From CBFGWV01 sp965652545 (GTDB lineage Bacteria > Pseudomonadota > Gammaproteobacteria > Competibacterales > Competibacteraceae): a stretch of 40,053 bases of DNA. The translations under genes and the position numbers were made by a program. The notes under the pieces are model-generated. The model ran no database searches. It saw only the letters and a program-made list of their open reading frames with translations, and had not been told where the DNA came from. Numbering within the stretch: the first letter of the stretch is position 1; the number at the start of each line of letters is the position of its first letter. Shown one piece after another: positions 26,559 through 33,924 of this stretch. The stretch is taken from assembly GCA_965652545.1 (NCBI GenBank), contig CBFGWV010000018.1, positions 1 through 40,053 of the forward strand. The letters run 5' to 3'.

Positions 26559-27316
26559 CGGTTGTCCTTGAGAAAATGGCGGGCGTAGCGGCGCTCAAGG
26601 TTAGCGGTCGCAACCAGGATAAACAAATCGGCCACACCGAAGTCGGCATCCAGGTAAGGCTCTCCGCCGATCCTCGCGCCGACACGTAAATACCCCTTGA
26701 GCAGCGGTGGCAGGGCAGGGCTGACCATCGCGTGATCCGACCCGGCCGGGACCGGCTGGCGGGGGACCACCCGCAGGGGCGCATCGACGAGGTAACGATC
26801 CGCCAATTGCCGATACACGGCCCAGATGCCGTCAGTCGTCGCCCCCAGCGGAATGCTTGCGCAGCCGATCAGGTAGTCGATCCGCCAGTCGGCCACCACA
26901 CGCGCCAGGCCCGACCACAGTGCGGTTATCGTGGCACCGTTGCGGTAGTCCGGGTGGATACAGGTCCGGCCGATTTCCAGAAACCGGCCAGGCAGGGCGA
27001 GCATCGCCGTCATGTCGAACTCGGACTCGGAGTAGAACCCCCCGGCCCGTGCCGCCCGATCTCCGGTCAGCAAGCGGGTATACCCGACGAGGCGCCCATC
27101 GACGCTGTCGCGGACCAGCAAATGCCTGCAATGGCGATCGTAGCGGTCGTACTCCACACCGGGGATGGGGGTTTCGATACGCGCCCCCATCTCCTCGACG
27201 AACACCTGGTAGCGCAGGCGCTGGGCATCGTGGATATCGCGCAGCCGGCGGGCGAGGGTGACATCCAGCGTGGGGCTTCCGGCGCGCTCCGGAGCCAGGG
27301 CGAGGGTCTGATTCAT
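26555..27316 (-). CDS. olsB: L-ornithine N-alpha-acyltransferase (OlsB), hemolysin-like GNAT family
   Basis: 253 residues from the ATG at 27316, which has GGAG nine bases upstream; a TTG two codons further up is less likely. OlsB joins a 3-hydroxyacyl chain from acyl-ACP to ornithine, the first step of ornithine lipid synthesis. The family pattern is visible in AQRLRYQVFVEEMGARIE (about 32-49), YDRYDRHCRHLLVRD, GRLVGYTRLLTGDRA, FLEIGRTCIHPDYRNGATIT (about 112-131) and LPPLLKGYLRVGARIGGEPY. Such proteins share the fold of autoinducer synthases and are often annotated as hemolysin-like. Pairing with a PlsC-type gene makes OlsB the most likely identity. Confidence 0.82.
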   Translation of the reverse strand: MNQTLALAPERAGSPTLDVTLARRLRDIHDAQRLRYQVFVEEMGARIETPIPGVEYDRYDRHCRHLLVRDSVDGRLVGYTRLLTGDRAARAGGFYSESEFDMTAMLALPGRFLEIGRTCIHPDYRNGATITALWSGLARVVADWRIDYLIGCASIPLGATTDGIWAVYRQLADRYLVDAPLRVVPRQPVPAGSDHAMVSPALPPLLKGYLRVGARIGGEPYLDADFGVADLFILVATANLERRYARHFLKDNR

Positions 27317-27396
27317 CGTCAAGGTCTCCAGTGCCGCTTCATCGCGCAGCCGCTGGTCATGCTGTCGCCTGCCGGTTGCGCCCCCTTGACGCGGGG

Positions 27397-27414
27397 GTGA
27401 ACGTTGTGTGACAC
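27397..27414 (-). promoter_or_regulatory. Possible Pho box upstream of olsB
   Basis: The minus strand reads GTGTCACACAACGTTCAC, two copies of a (T)GTCA-like heptamer spaced 11 bases apart. It agrees with a PhoB box of the type CTGTCATAAAACTGTCAC at 13 of 18 positions, about 80 bases before the olsB ATG. olsBA is phosphate-starvation induced in Pseudomonas. No good -10 is visible at the expected distance, so this is weak. Confidence 0.2.
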
Positions 27415-27495
27415 CTCATCTGGAACGCTGAACTTACGGTCGCCGCAAACGGCCGGGCTCTGCTAGTCTCAATACGTAACCGTCTAAGGTGGCTG

Positions 27496-27810
27496 ATGGA
27501 CGATCAAACCCGACTGGAAATCGAAGCGGCAGCGTTTCGCACCCTGGTCTCTCATCTGCGCGAGCGCACCGATGTACAGAACATCGACCTGATGAACCTG
27601 GCCGGCTTCTGTCGTAACTGCCTGTCCAAGTGGTACCGGGCAGCGGCGAATGAGCGCGGGGTTGATCTGGATTACGAGACGGCGCGGGAAATCGTCTACG
27701 GTATGCCGTATGGCGAATGGAAACTGCGCTACCAGACGGACGCCTCCGCCGATCAGCAGGCGGCGTTCGCGGCGTCCATCGAGCGACACGGCGGCAATGA
27801 ATCATCCTGA
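27496..27810 (+). CDS. DUF1244 domain protein
   Basis: 104 residues belonging to the DUF1244 family (PF06844), a small helical protein of unknown function. The diagnostic block is QNIDLMNLAGFCRNCLSKWY (about 33-52), including the Cys-x-x-Cys pair in CRNC, followed by AREIVYGMPYGEWKLRYQTD. AAGGTGG precedes the ATG by six bases, and an extended -10-like TGCTAGTCT lies at 27461-27469. It diverges from olsB, and moaA follows after 33 bases, so it may be read into moaA. The family's function is not known to me. Confidence 0.88.
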   Translation: MDDQTRLEIEAAAFRTLVSHLRERTDVQNIDLMNLAGFCRNCLSKWYRAAANERGVDLDYETAREIVYGMPYGEWKLRYQTDASADQQAAFAASIERHGGNESS

Positions 27811-27843
27811 GCACATGACACACACCCGGATACGATCACCCCT

Positions 27844-28854
27844 ATGACCGACACGGCACCACGCTCGAACATGCTCATCGACCGCTTCGGCCGGCACGTG
27901 ACCTATGTCCGCCTGTCGGTGACCGACCGCTGCGATTTCCGCTGCGTGTACTGCATGGCCGAGGACATGACGTTCCTTCCCCGGGCACGCATACTGACTC
28001 TGGAAGAACTGGCCCAGGTCGGCCAGGCCTTTGTCGAACTGGGGGTGAACAAACTGCGCATCACCGGCGGCGAGCCGCTGGTGCGCCGCGACGTCATCAA
28101 GTTGTTCGATGAGTTGGGGCGACTGGATGGGCTCAACGACCTCACCCTGACCACCAATGCCTCCCAGTTGACACGATTCGCCGCGCCGCTGAAGGCCAGC
28201 GGCGTCACGCGTATCAACGTCAGCCTGGACAGCCTCCAGGCCGACCGCTTCAAGCGCATCACCCGCACCGGCGATCTCGCTACCGTGCTTGCCGGCATCG
28301 ACGCGGCGCGCGACGCCGGCTTCCGGCGAATCAAACTCAACGCTGTCATCCTCAAACACCGCAATGACGACGAGGTCGTCGACCTGGTGCGTTTCGCCAT
28401 CGACAAGGGGCTGGACATCAGTTTCATCGAAGAGATGCCGCTGGGCGTCATCGGCGATCACGACCGGGCCGAGGCCTATTACTCCAGCGATGAGATCCGC
28501 AGCGACCTGGAAGAGGTCTTCGAACTCATCCCGACGACCGAGACTACCGGTGGCCCGTCCAAGTACTACCGCATCGCTGGCCAGGACACCCGGGTGGGCT
28601 TCATTTCGCCCCACAGCCACAACTTCTGCGGTGATTGCAACCGCGTGAGGGTGACGGCCGAGGGTCGTCTGCTGCTGTGCCTGGGCCAGGAGCATTCGGT
28701 CGACCTGCGCCACGTGATGCGCGCCCACCCGGGCGATCTGGATCGGCTCAAGTCCACCATCGTCGATGCCATGCAGATCAAACCCCGCGGGCATGAATTC
28801 GCCATCGGCGGACAGCCGGTCATCTTCCGGCACATGAACACCACCGGCGGCTGA
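27844..28854 (+). CDS. moaA: MoaA, GTP 3',8-cyclase (molybdenum/tungsten cofactor)
   Basis: 336 residues. This radical SAM enzyme converts GTP to 3',8-cyclo-7,8-dihydro-GTP, the first step of molybdopterin/tungstopterin synthesis. The radical SAM cluster cysteines are Cys30, Cys34 and Cys37 (TDRCDFRCVYCMAED). The second, substrate-binding cluster uses Cys262, Cys265 and Cys279 (HNFCGDCNRVRVTAEGRLLL then C). The C-terminus ends in Gly-Gly, needed in MoaA for activity. It is immediately upstream of the aldehyde oxidoreductase operon, which needs a pterin cofactor, so genomic linkage is meaningful. A terminator-like hairpin follows. Confidence 0.96.
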   Translation: MTDTAPRSNMLIDRFGRHVTYVRLSVTDRCDFRCVYCMAEDMTFLPRARILTLEELAQVGQAFVELGVNKLRITGGEPLVRRDVIKLFDELGRLDGLNDLTLTTNASQLTRFAAPLKASGVTRINVSLDSLQADRFKRITRTGDLATVLAGIDAARDAGFRRIKLNAVILKHRNDDEVVDLVRFAIDKGLDISFIEEMPLGVIGDHDRAEAYYSSDEIRSDLEEVFELIPTTETTGGPSKYYRIAGQDTRVGFISPHSHNFCGDCNRVRVTAEGRLLLCLGQEHSVDLRHVMRAHPGDLDRLKSTIVDAMQIKPRGHEFAIGGQPVIFRHMNTTGG

Positions 28855-28901
28855 GCCGACGCCGGGACCAATCGGGTCGCCGTCCGCGGTAAGGGGCAGC
28901 G

Positions 28902-28927
28902 ACTTTAGACAAATACTAATTTTAGAG
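28902..28927 (+). repeat. Direct repeat in the aor leader
   Basis: ACTTTAGAC (28902-28910) and ATTTTAGAG (28919-28927) are near-identical copies 17 bases apart in an AT-rich island, unusual for this window. It lies 80-105 bases upstream of aorA and could be a regulator-binding site or part of the promoter; TAGACA at 28906 resembles a -35, but no matching -10 is seen. Confidence 0.35.
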
Positions 28928-28942
28928 CGGGTCCAAATCCGC
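28927..28942 (+). other. Small hairpin ahead of the aor-leader terminator
   Basis: GCGGGT (28927-28932) pairs with ATCCGC (28937-28942), including one G-U pair, around a CCAA loop. Its left arm GCGGG could also pair with CCCGC at 28956-28960 inside the following terminator stem, so the two structures could be mutually exclusive. Confidence 0.3.
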
Positions 28943-28952
28943 CAAACAAAGC

Positions 28953-28977
28953 CGCCCCGCCCGACACGGGGCGTTTT
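28953..28977 (+). terminator. Terminator-like hairpin between moaA and aorA
   Basis: A 7-bp stem, CGCCCCG (28953-28959) with CGGGGCG (28967-28973), is followed by TTTT. It could end the moaA transcript, or act as an attenuator if the aor promoter lies upstream of it. It ends 29 bases before the aorA ATG. Confidence 0.7.
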
Positions 28978-29006
28978 AACCACCGAATCGTCGAAGGAGC
29001 AGCATC

Positions 29007-29480
29007 ATGCTCAAGTCGCTTCATATCGACCCGGACAAGTGCACCGGTTGCCTGCAATGCGAGATGGCCTGCTCGATGGAGCAGGAGGGGGCCTACAATC
29101 CCTCACGATCGCGCATCAAGGTGTTCAGCTTTCACGAGGAAGGGCGCTTCGTGCCCTACACCTGCACCCAGTGCGACGAAGCCTGGTGCCTGCACGCCTG
29201 CCCGGTCGAGGCCATCACCGTCAATAAACTCACCGGGGCCAAGGAAGTCCAGCCGGACATTTGTGTCGGGTGCAAGGTGTGCACCATTGCCTGCCCGTTC
29301 GGTACGGTGAACTACCAGTCGGCCAGCGGCAAAGTGGTGAAATGCGACCTGTGTGGCGGCGACCCGGCCTGTGCGGCGGCGTGCCCGACGGCGGCGATCA
29401 CCTATATCGACGCCGACTGGACCGGCCTGGACCGGATGCGTCAGTGGGCGGCCCGCTCGCCACAGCAACCGCGCGCTTGA
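29007..29480 (+). CDS. aorA: AorA, four-cluster ferredoxin subunit of aldehyde oxidoreductase
   Basis: 157 residues carrying 16 cysteines in four groups: 12/15/18/22, 53/56/61/65, 86/89/92/96 and 113/116/122/126. This is enough for four [4Fe-4S] clusters, the fold of DmsB/HycB-like electron-transfer subunits. It should pass electrons between the W-pterin subunit and the FAD subunit. In Aromatoleum aromaticum, AorA has the same role and alternates with AorB in filaments. No signal peptide is present, so the complex is cytoplasmic. AAGGAG precedes the ATG by about eight bases. aorB follows after 13 bases. Confidence 0.9.
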   Translation: MLKSLHIDPDKCTGCLQCEMACSMEQEGAYNPSRSRIKVFSFHEEGRFVPYTCTQCDEAWCLHACPVEAITVNKLTGAKEVQPDICVGCKVCTIACPFGTVNYQSASGKVVKCDLCGGDPACAAACPTAAITYIDADWTGLDRMRQWAARSPQQPRA

Positions 29481-29493
29481 GGGGGATGACACC

Positions 29494-31350
29494 ATGGCAT
29501 GGCAACGCAAAGTGCTTCGCGTCAACCTGACATCCGGCACCGTGTCCAGCGAACCGCTGAACATGCAATGGGCGCAGGATTATCTGGGCCAACGCGGCCT
29601 GGCCACCAAGTACCTGGTGGAGGAAGTCGACCCCAAGGTGGAGCCGCTCGCGCCGGACAATAAGCTGATCATGGCGACCGGCCCATTGACCGGAACTGCG
29701 GCATCCACCGGCGGACGCTACTCCGTCATCACCAAGAGCCCACTGACCGGTGCGATCGCCTGCTCGAACTCGGGCGGGTATTTCGGTGCCGAGCTCAAGA
29801 ATGCCGGCTGGGACATGATCATCTTCGAAGGGCGCTCCCCCGAGCCGGCCTACCTCTATGTAGAGAACGATCGGGCCGAGCTGCGATCGGCCGGCGCCAT
29901 CTGGGGCAAGAGCGTCTGGGAAACCGACCATTGGCTGCATGCAGCGCATCAGGACCCGTTGCTGCGCGTGGCGGCGATCGGTGCCGGTGCGGAAAAGGGC
30001 GTGCTGTTCGCCGCTGTGGTGAACGACCTGCATCGCGCGGCCGGGCGTTCGGGTGTCGGCACGGTGATGGGCTCCAAGAACCTCAAGGCGGTCGCGGTGC
30101 GCGGCACCCTGGGCGTGGCCAACATCCATGACCGTAAGGCGTTCAACGCGGCCGTCAGCGCCGGCAAGAAGGTACTTGCCGACAACGCGGTGACCGGGCA
30201 GGGCCTGCCCAAGTACGGTACCCAGGTGTTGATGAACGTCATCAACGAAATGGGTGCCATGCCTACGCGCAACTGGCGCGATATCCAATTCGAGGGCGCC
30301 AGCGCGATCTCCGGCGAAGCGATGTGGGAGCCGCGCGAGTCGGACGGCAAGACCAACATGGTGCGCAACGGTGCGTGCTTTGGCTGCACCATCGCCTGTG
30401 GTCGCATCTCCACCATCGACCCGTCGCACTTCACGGTACAAGGCGAGGGCAAGGAGCGCTACAAGGTCGCCTCCGGCGGCCTGGAGTACGAAGCGGCCTG
30501 GGCCTTGGGCTCGGACACCGGTGTCGACGATATCGATGCGCTGACCTATGCCAACTTCGTCTGCAACGAGCACGGCATCGATCCGATCTCCTTCGGTGCC
30601 ACGGTAGCCGCCGCCATGGAAATGTATGAGATCGGCGCGCTGACCGAGGCACAGACCGGCGGGCTGAAGCTCAACTTCGGCAATGCCGAGGCCTTGTGCA
30701 CACTGGCCGAACTCACCGGCAAGGGCGAGGGCTTCGGCCTGGAGATCGGCCAGGGCTCCAAGCGTCTGTGTGCCAAATACGGCCATCCGGACCTGTCGAT
30801 GACCGTCAAGGGCCAGGAGTTTCCGGCGTACGACGCCCGCGGCATCAAGGGCATGGGGCTGACCTACGCGACCAGCAACCGCGGTGCCTGTCACCTTCGC
30901 TCGTATACCGTCGCCTCGGAGGTCTTGGGTATTCCGGTCAAGACCGACCCCCTCGCCACCGAAGGCAAGCCCGAACTGGTCAAGGCCTTTCAGGATGCCA
31001 CGGCGGTAGTGGACTCGGCCGGTATCTGTGTGTTCACCACCTTCGCCTGGACCATGGACGATATCCAACCGCAGATCGCCGCAGCTTGTGAAGGGGACTG
31101 GTCGTTGGACCGGTTGATGGCCGTCGGCGAGCGGATCTGGAACCTCGAGAGGCAGTTCAACCTCGATGCCGGCATCGGTGCCGACCAGGACACCTTGCCG
31201 CCACGGGTATTGAACGAACCGGCCAACAGCGGTCCGGCCAAGGGGCATGTCAACGAACTCGACCGGATGCTGCCGGAGTACTACCGCATTCGCGGCTGGA
31301 CCACCGATGGGCAGTTGACCGGTGAGACGCGGACGCGCCTGGGGCTGTAA
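29494..31350 (+). CDS. aorB: AorB, tungsten-dependent aldehyde:ferredoxin oxidoreductase catalytic subunit
   Basis: 618 residues from the ATG at 29494, preceded by GAGGGGG; a longer frame start lies inside aorA and is rejected. It oxidises aldehydes to carboxylic acids, or reduces acids with low-potential electrons, at a tungsten bis-pterin. Family features are the N-terminal KVLRVNLTSGTVSSEPL, MATGPLTGTAASTGGRYSVI, and SGGYFGAELKNAGWDMIIFE. The [4Fe-4S] ligands are Cys295, Cys298 and Cys302 (GACFGCTIACGR) with Cys512 (DSAGICVFTTFAWT). Glu332 (GGLEYEAAWALGSDTG) and His467 (NRGACHLR) match the active-site pair of Pyrococcus AOR. Subunit genes on either side indicate the multi-subunit, NAD-linked bacterial type. 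Confidence 0.95.
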   Translation: MAWQRKVLRVNLTSGTVSSEPLNMQWAQDYLGQRGLATKYLVEEVDPKVEPLAPDNKLIMATGPLTGTAASTGGRYSVITKSPLTGAIACSNSGGYFGAELKNAGWDMIIFEGRSPEPAYLYVENDRAELRSAGAIWGKSVWETDHWLHAAHQDPLLRVAAIGAGAEKGVLFAAVVNDLHRAAGRSGVGTVMGSKNLKAVAVRGTLGVANIHDRKAFNAAVSAGKKVLADNAVTGQGLPKYGTQVLMNVINEMGAMPTRNWRDIQFEGASAISGEAMWEPRESDGKTNMVRNGACFGCTIACGRISTIDPSHFTVQGEGKERYKVASGGLEYEAAWALGSDTGVDDIDALTYANFVCNEHGIDPISFGATVAAAMEMYEIGALTEAQTGGLKLNFGNAEALCTLAELTGKGEGFGLEIGQGSKRLCAKYGHPDLSMTVKGQEFPAYDARGIKGMGLTYATSNRGACHLRSYTVASEVLGIPVKTDPLATEGKPELVKAFQDATAVVDSAGICVFTTFAWTMDDIQPQIAAACEGDWSLDRLMAVGERIWNLERQFNLDAGIGADQDTLPPRVLNEPANSGPAKGHVNELDRMLPEYYRIRGWTTDGQLTGETRTRLGL

Positions 31351-31389
31351 CGCGGGCAGGGTTGCGAGAGACAGCACTGGAGTAGCCCT

Positions 31390-32634
31390 ATGGACCATAT
31401 CGTCATCGGTGCCGGGCCGGCCGGGGTGGTGGCCGCCGAAGCCTTGCGGCGCAAGGATGCGAACGCGACCGTCACGCTGATCGGGGACGAGGCCGAACCC
31501 CCGTACTCGCGTATGGCCATCCCCTATCTGCTCATCGAGAAGATCGACGAAGCCGGTACCCACCTTCGCCACGACCCGAACCACTACGCGAAGTTGGGTA
31601 TCGAGCATCTTCGGCGCCGGGTCGAGCGTGTGGACCCGCAGGCGCATCGCGTCCTGCTTTCCGACGGTACGAACCGGCACTACGACAAACTGCTGATCGC
31701 AACCGGCTCGCACGCCGTCGTCCCGCCGATGGAGGGCGCGCACCTGCCCGGGGTGCACAACTGCTGGACCCTGGCCGATGCCCGCGACATCACCGCGCGG
31801 GCCACCCGGGGCTCGCGCGTGTTGCTCATCGGTGCCGGCTTCATCGGCTGCATCATCCTCGAAGCCCTCGCGCTACGCGGGGTCAAACTCACCGTCGTGG
31901 AAATGGGCGATCGCATGGTCCCGCGGATGATGGACGCCACCGCCGGCGACCTGATCCGCCGCTGGTGCGAAAGCAAGGGCGTAACCGTGCACACCGAGAC
32001 CCGCGTCAGTGGAATCGAGGCGGTCGGCGGCGCGTTGCGGGCGGATCTGGGGCCGGCGGGGACGGTCGATGCAGACCTCGTGATCACCGCCGTCGGCGTG
32101 AAACCCAATATCCGCTTCCTCATGGGCAGCGGTATCGATGTGGATCAAGGCGTGCTGGTCGATCATTATCTTGAGACCAACGTGCGCAATGTCTACGCCG
32201 CCGGTGACGTGGCCCAGGGGCGGGATTTCTCCACCGGCAACCAGGCCGTCCACGCCATCCAGCCGACGGCGACGGAGCACGGCCGGATCGCCGCCCAGAA
32301 CATGACCGGGGGCAGCACCTACTACCAGGGCAGCATCAACATGAACGTGCTCGATACTCTGGGCCTTATATCGAGCTCCTTCGGGCTGTGGATGGGCGCG
32401 GACCACGGCGAATCGGTCGAGCGGGTGGACGCCGATCACTATCGCTACATGAGCCTCAAGTTTCACGACGACGTATTGGTCGGCGCCACCAGCCTGGGGC
32501 TGACCCAGCATGTCGGCGTGCTGCGCGGGCTTATTCAGAACCGGGTGCCGTTAGGCGCTTGGCGCCAGCGCCTGATGGACGACCCGACCCGAATCATGGA
32601 GGCGTATCTCGCCCGGCATGCCAAGGCGCACTGA
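31390..32634 (+). CDS. aorC: AorC, FAD-dependent NAD(P)H/ferredoxin reductase subunit
   Basis: 414 residues of the pyridine nucleotide-disulfide reductase fold. The FAD dinucleotide motif is GAGPAG (7-12), YSRMAIPYLL (about 39-48) is a conserved FAD-contact region, and the NAD motif is GAGFIG (148-153). The second FAD motif is VYAAGDVAQG (about 264-273). No redox-active CxxxxC pair is present, so it resembles nitrite/rubredoxin reductase types rather than disulfide reductases. Within this operon it most likely links AorAB to NAD+/NADH. GGAG lies ahead of the ATG, and the MoaD-like gene starts on the base after its stop. Confidence 0.88.
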   Translation: MDHIVIGAGPAGVVAAEALRRKDANATVTLIGDEAEPPYSRMAIPYLLIEKIDEAGTHLRHDPNHYAKLGIEHLRRRVERVDPQAHRVLLSDGTNRHYDKLLIATGSHAVVPPMEGAHLPGVHNCWTLADARDITARATRGSRVLLIGAGFIGCIILEALALRGVKLTVVEMGDRMVPRMMDATAGDLIRRWCESKGVTVHTETRVSGIEAVGGALRADLGPAGTVDADLVITAVGVKPNIRFLMGSGIDVDQGVLVDHYLETNVRNVYAAGDVAQGRDFSTGNQAVHAIQPTATEHGRIAAQNMTGGSTYYQGSINMNVLDTLGLISSSFGLWMGADHGESVERVDADHYRYMSLKFHDDVLVGATSLGLTQHVGVLRGLIQNRVPLGAWRQRLMDDPTRIMEAYLARHAKAH

Positions 32635-32886
32635 ATGCGGATCACCATCAAGCTGTACGCGTTGCTGTCGGCCCATCTTCCGCCGACGGCCAAGCGCAAT
32701 GTGGCGCAAATCGATGTGCCGGAGGACAGCACGGTCCAAAGTGTGATCGACCATCTGCTCCTGCCGCGGGAGCATGTCCATCTCGTCCTGCTCAATGGTG
32801 TGTACCAGACGCCGGCCATGCGTGCGGCGACCATGTTGCGCGAGGGCGACGCCATCGCCGTCTGGCCACCGGTCGCCGGCGGTTGA
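32635..32886 (+). CDS. aorD: MoaD-like sulfur carrier protein (AorD)
   Basis: 83 residues with the beta-grasp (ubiquitin-like) pattern, beginning MRITIKLYALLSAHLPP and ending in WPPVAGG. The C-terminal Gly-Gly is adenylated by a MoeB-like E1 and thiocarboxylated to deliver sulfur for the pterin dithiolene. A copy inside the aor operon, next to an E1-like gene, suggests a dedicated tungstopterin supply, as in Aromatoleum. It begins directly after the aorC stop and overlaps the next small gene (TGATG). Whether it serves all pterin enzymes or only AOR cannot be told here. Confidence 0.9.
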   Translation: MRITIKLYALLSAHLPPTAKRNVAQIDVPEDSTVQSVIDHLLLPREHVHLVLLNGVYQTPAMRAATMLREGDAIAVWPPVAGG

Positions 32887-33170
32887 TGGCACCGGTCGTC
32901 TGGGACATGGCACTCACACCCGATGAGTTCTTCGCGCGCCTGCCCGCCGCACTGGAGGGGCGTACGGCACAGGCGACGAGCGAGGGCTGGCGAATCCACT
33001 TGCCGCAAGGGTCCGTCGCGCTTAGGGTATCGCCCCTGCCGGCGCGACGGATCGGGGGCTTGAGCCTGCCTCGCAGCGAGGTCCGTTTCGAGTTCGAGAA
33101 TCTCGCTGCCGATCAGGCCCAGGGGTTTCTCGATCGCGTGGCGCTGCACTACCGTCGCGGTGGGGGATGA
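32886..33170 (+). CDS. Unrecognised 94-residue protein ending Gly-Gly-Gly in the aor operon
   Basis: 94 residues; I do not recognise the family. It begins in a TGATG overlap with the MoaD-like gene and ends one base before the E1-like gene, so it is embedded in the cofactor part of the operon. The protein looks soluble and alpha/beta: ALTPDEFFARLPAAL (helix), TSEGWRIHLPQGSVALRVSP (strands), RIGGLSLPRSEVRFEFENLA (strands) and QAQGFLDRVALHYRRGGG (final helix and tail). The last residues, Arg-Arg-Gly-Gly-Gly, resemble the C-terminal di-glycine of proteins adenylated by E1-like enzymes. That is only a resemblance. A small chaperone or partner for the MoaD/MoeB pair is equally possible. Confidence 0.8.
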   Translation: MAPVVWDMALTPDEFFARLPAALEGRTAQATSEGWRIHLPQGSVALRVSPLPARRIGGLSLPRSEVRFEFENLAADQAQGFLDRVALHYRRGGG

Positions 33171-33171
33171 A

Positions 33172-33924
33172 ATGGACGATGACGTACTGCTGCGCTACAG
33201 CCGGCAGATCATGCTGCCGCAGATCGATATCGACGGCCAGGAGGCGCTCGGCCGGGCCTCTGTGTTGATTGTCGGTGCCGGCGGATTGGGCTCCGCAGCG
33301 GCCTTGTATCTGGCAGCGGCCGGTGTCGGTCGCTTGCTGATCGCGGACGACGACCGGGTCGATCTATCCAACCTCCAGCGCCAGATTCTCCACGGTACCG
33401 ACGATATCGGCCGGCTCAAAGTCGACTCGGCGGTCGACGCCATCGGCCGGCTCAACCCGCATGTCCAGGTCATTCCGCTGGCGCAGCGGCTCTGTGGCGA
33501 TGCGCTCGCCGAACAGGTTGCAAATGTCGACCTCGTCGTCGACGGCAGCGACAACCTGCAAACCCGCCTGGCGGTGAACGCTGCCTGCGTGGCGGCCACC
33601 AAGCCCTTGGTCTCTGGTGCGGCCATCCGCATGGAAGGCCAGCTCATGGTCTACCACCCGGCCATGGACGGGCCTTGCTATCGCTGCCTGTACCCGGATG
33701 CGGATGCCTCGGAGTTGGTTCTCAGCTGCGCCGAGGCCGGGGTCCTGGCGCCGGTGGTCGGGGTGATCGGCTCGCTACAAGCCGTCGAAGCGATCAAATG
33801 CCTCACCGGGGCGGGCCGTCTGCTGACGGGCACGTTGTTGATCTGGGATGCGCGCGAGATGGAGTTTCAAGCCGTTGCCGTCCCGCGTAATCCAGACTGC
33901 CCCGTGTGCGCGGGACGATCATGA
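33172..33924 (+). CDS. aorE: MoeB/ThiF-like E1 adenylyltransferase (AorE)
   Basis: 250 residues from the ATG at 33172, with a run of G six bases upstream; an upstream GTG is in frame but less apt. It should activate the C-terminal glycine of the MoaD-like protein with ATP. The nucleotide-binding motif is VLIVGAGGLGSAAALYLAAA, followed by DDDRVDLSNLQRQILHGTDD. Zinc-binding CxxC pairs are CYRC (about 170) and CPVC near the end. A cysteine is present in LSCAEAGVLAPVVGVIGSLQ. Length and order match MoeB. It is coupled to the glycosyltransferase gene by a four-base ATGA overlap. Confidence 0.93.
   Translation: MDDDVLLRYSRQIMLPQIDIDGQEALGRASVLIVGAGGLGSAAALYLAAAGVGRLLIADDDRVDLSNLQRQILHGTDDIGRLKVDSAVDAIGRLNPHVQVIPLAQRLCGDALAEQVANVDLVVDGSDNLQTRLAVNAACVAATKPLVSGAAIRMEGQLMVYHPAMDGPCYRCLYPDADASELVLSCAEAGVLAPVVGVIGSLQAVEAIKCLTGAGRLLTGTLLIWDAREMEFQAVAVPRNPDCPVCAGRS

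Noticed and set aside
28855..29006. Moco/Tuco riboswitch before the aor operon
   Set aside because: The position is attractive, but the conserved segments I remember for that RNA are not visible and the region is short. Reported only as a structured leader.
29398..31758. A 786-codon open frame on the minus strand
   Set aside because: It is antisense to aorA, aorB and aorC, which have complete motif sets. The translation is low in recognisable features and rich in His, Gly and Arg, typical of an antisense shadow.
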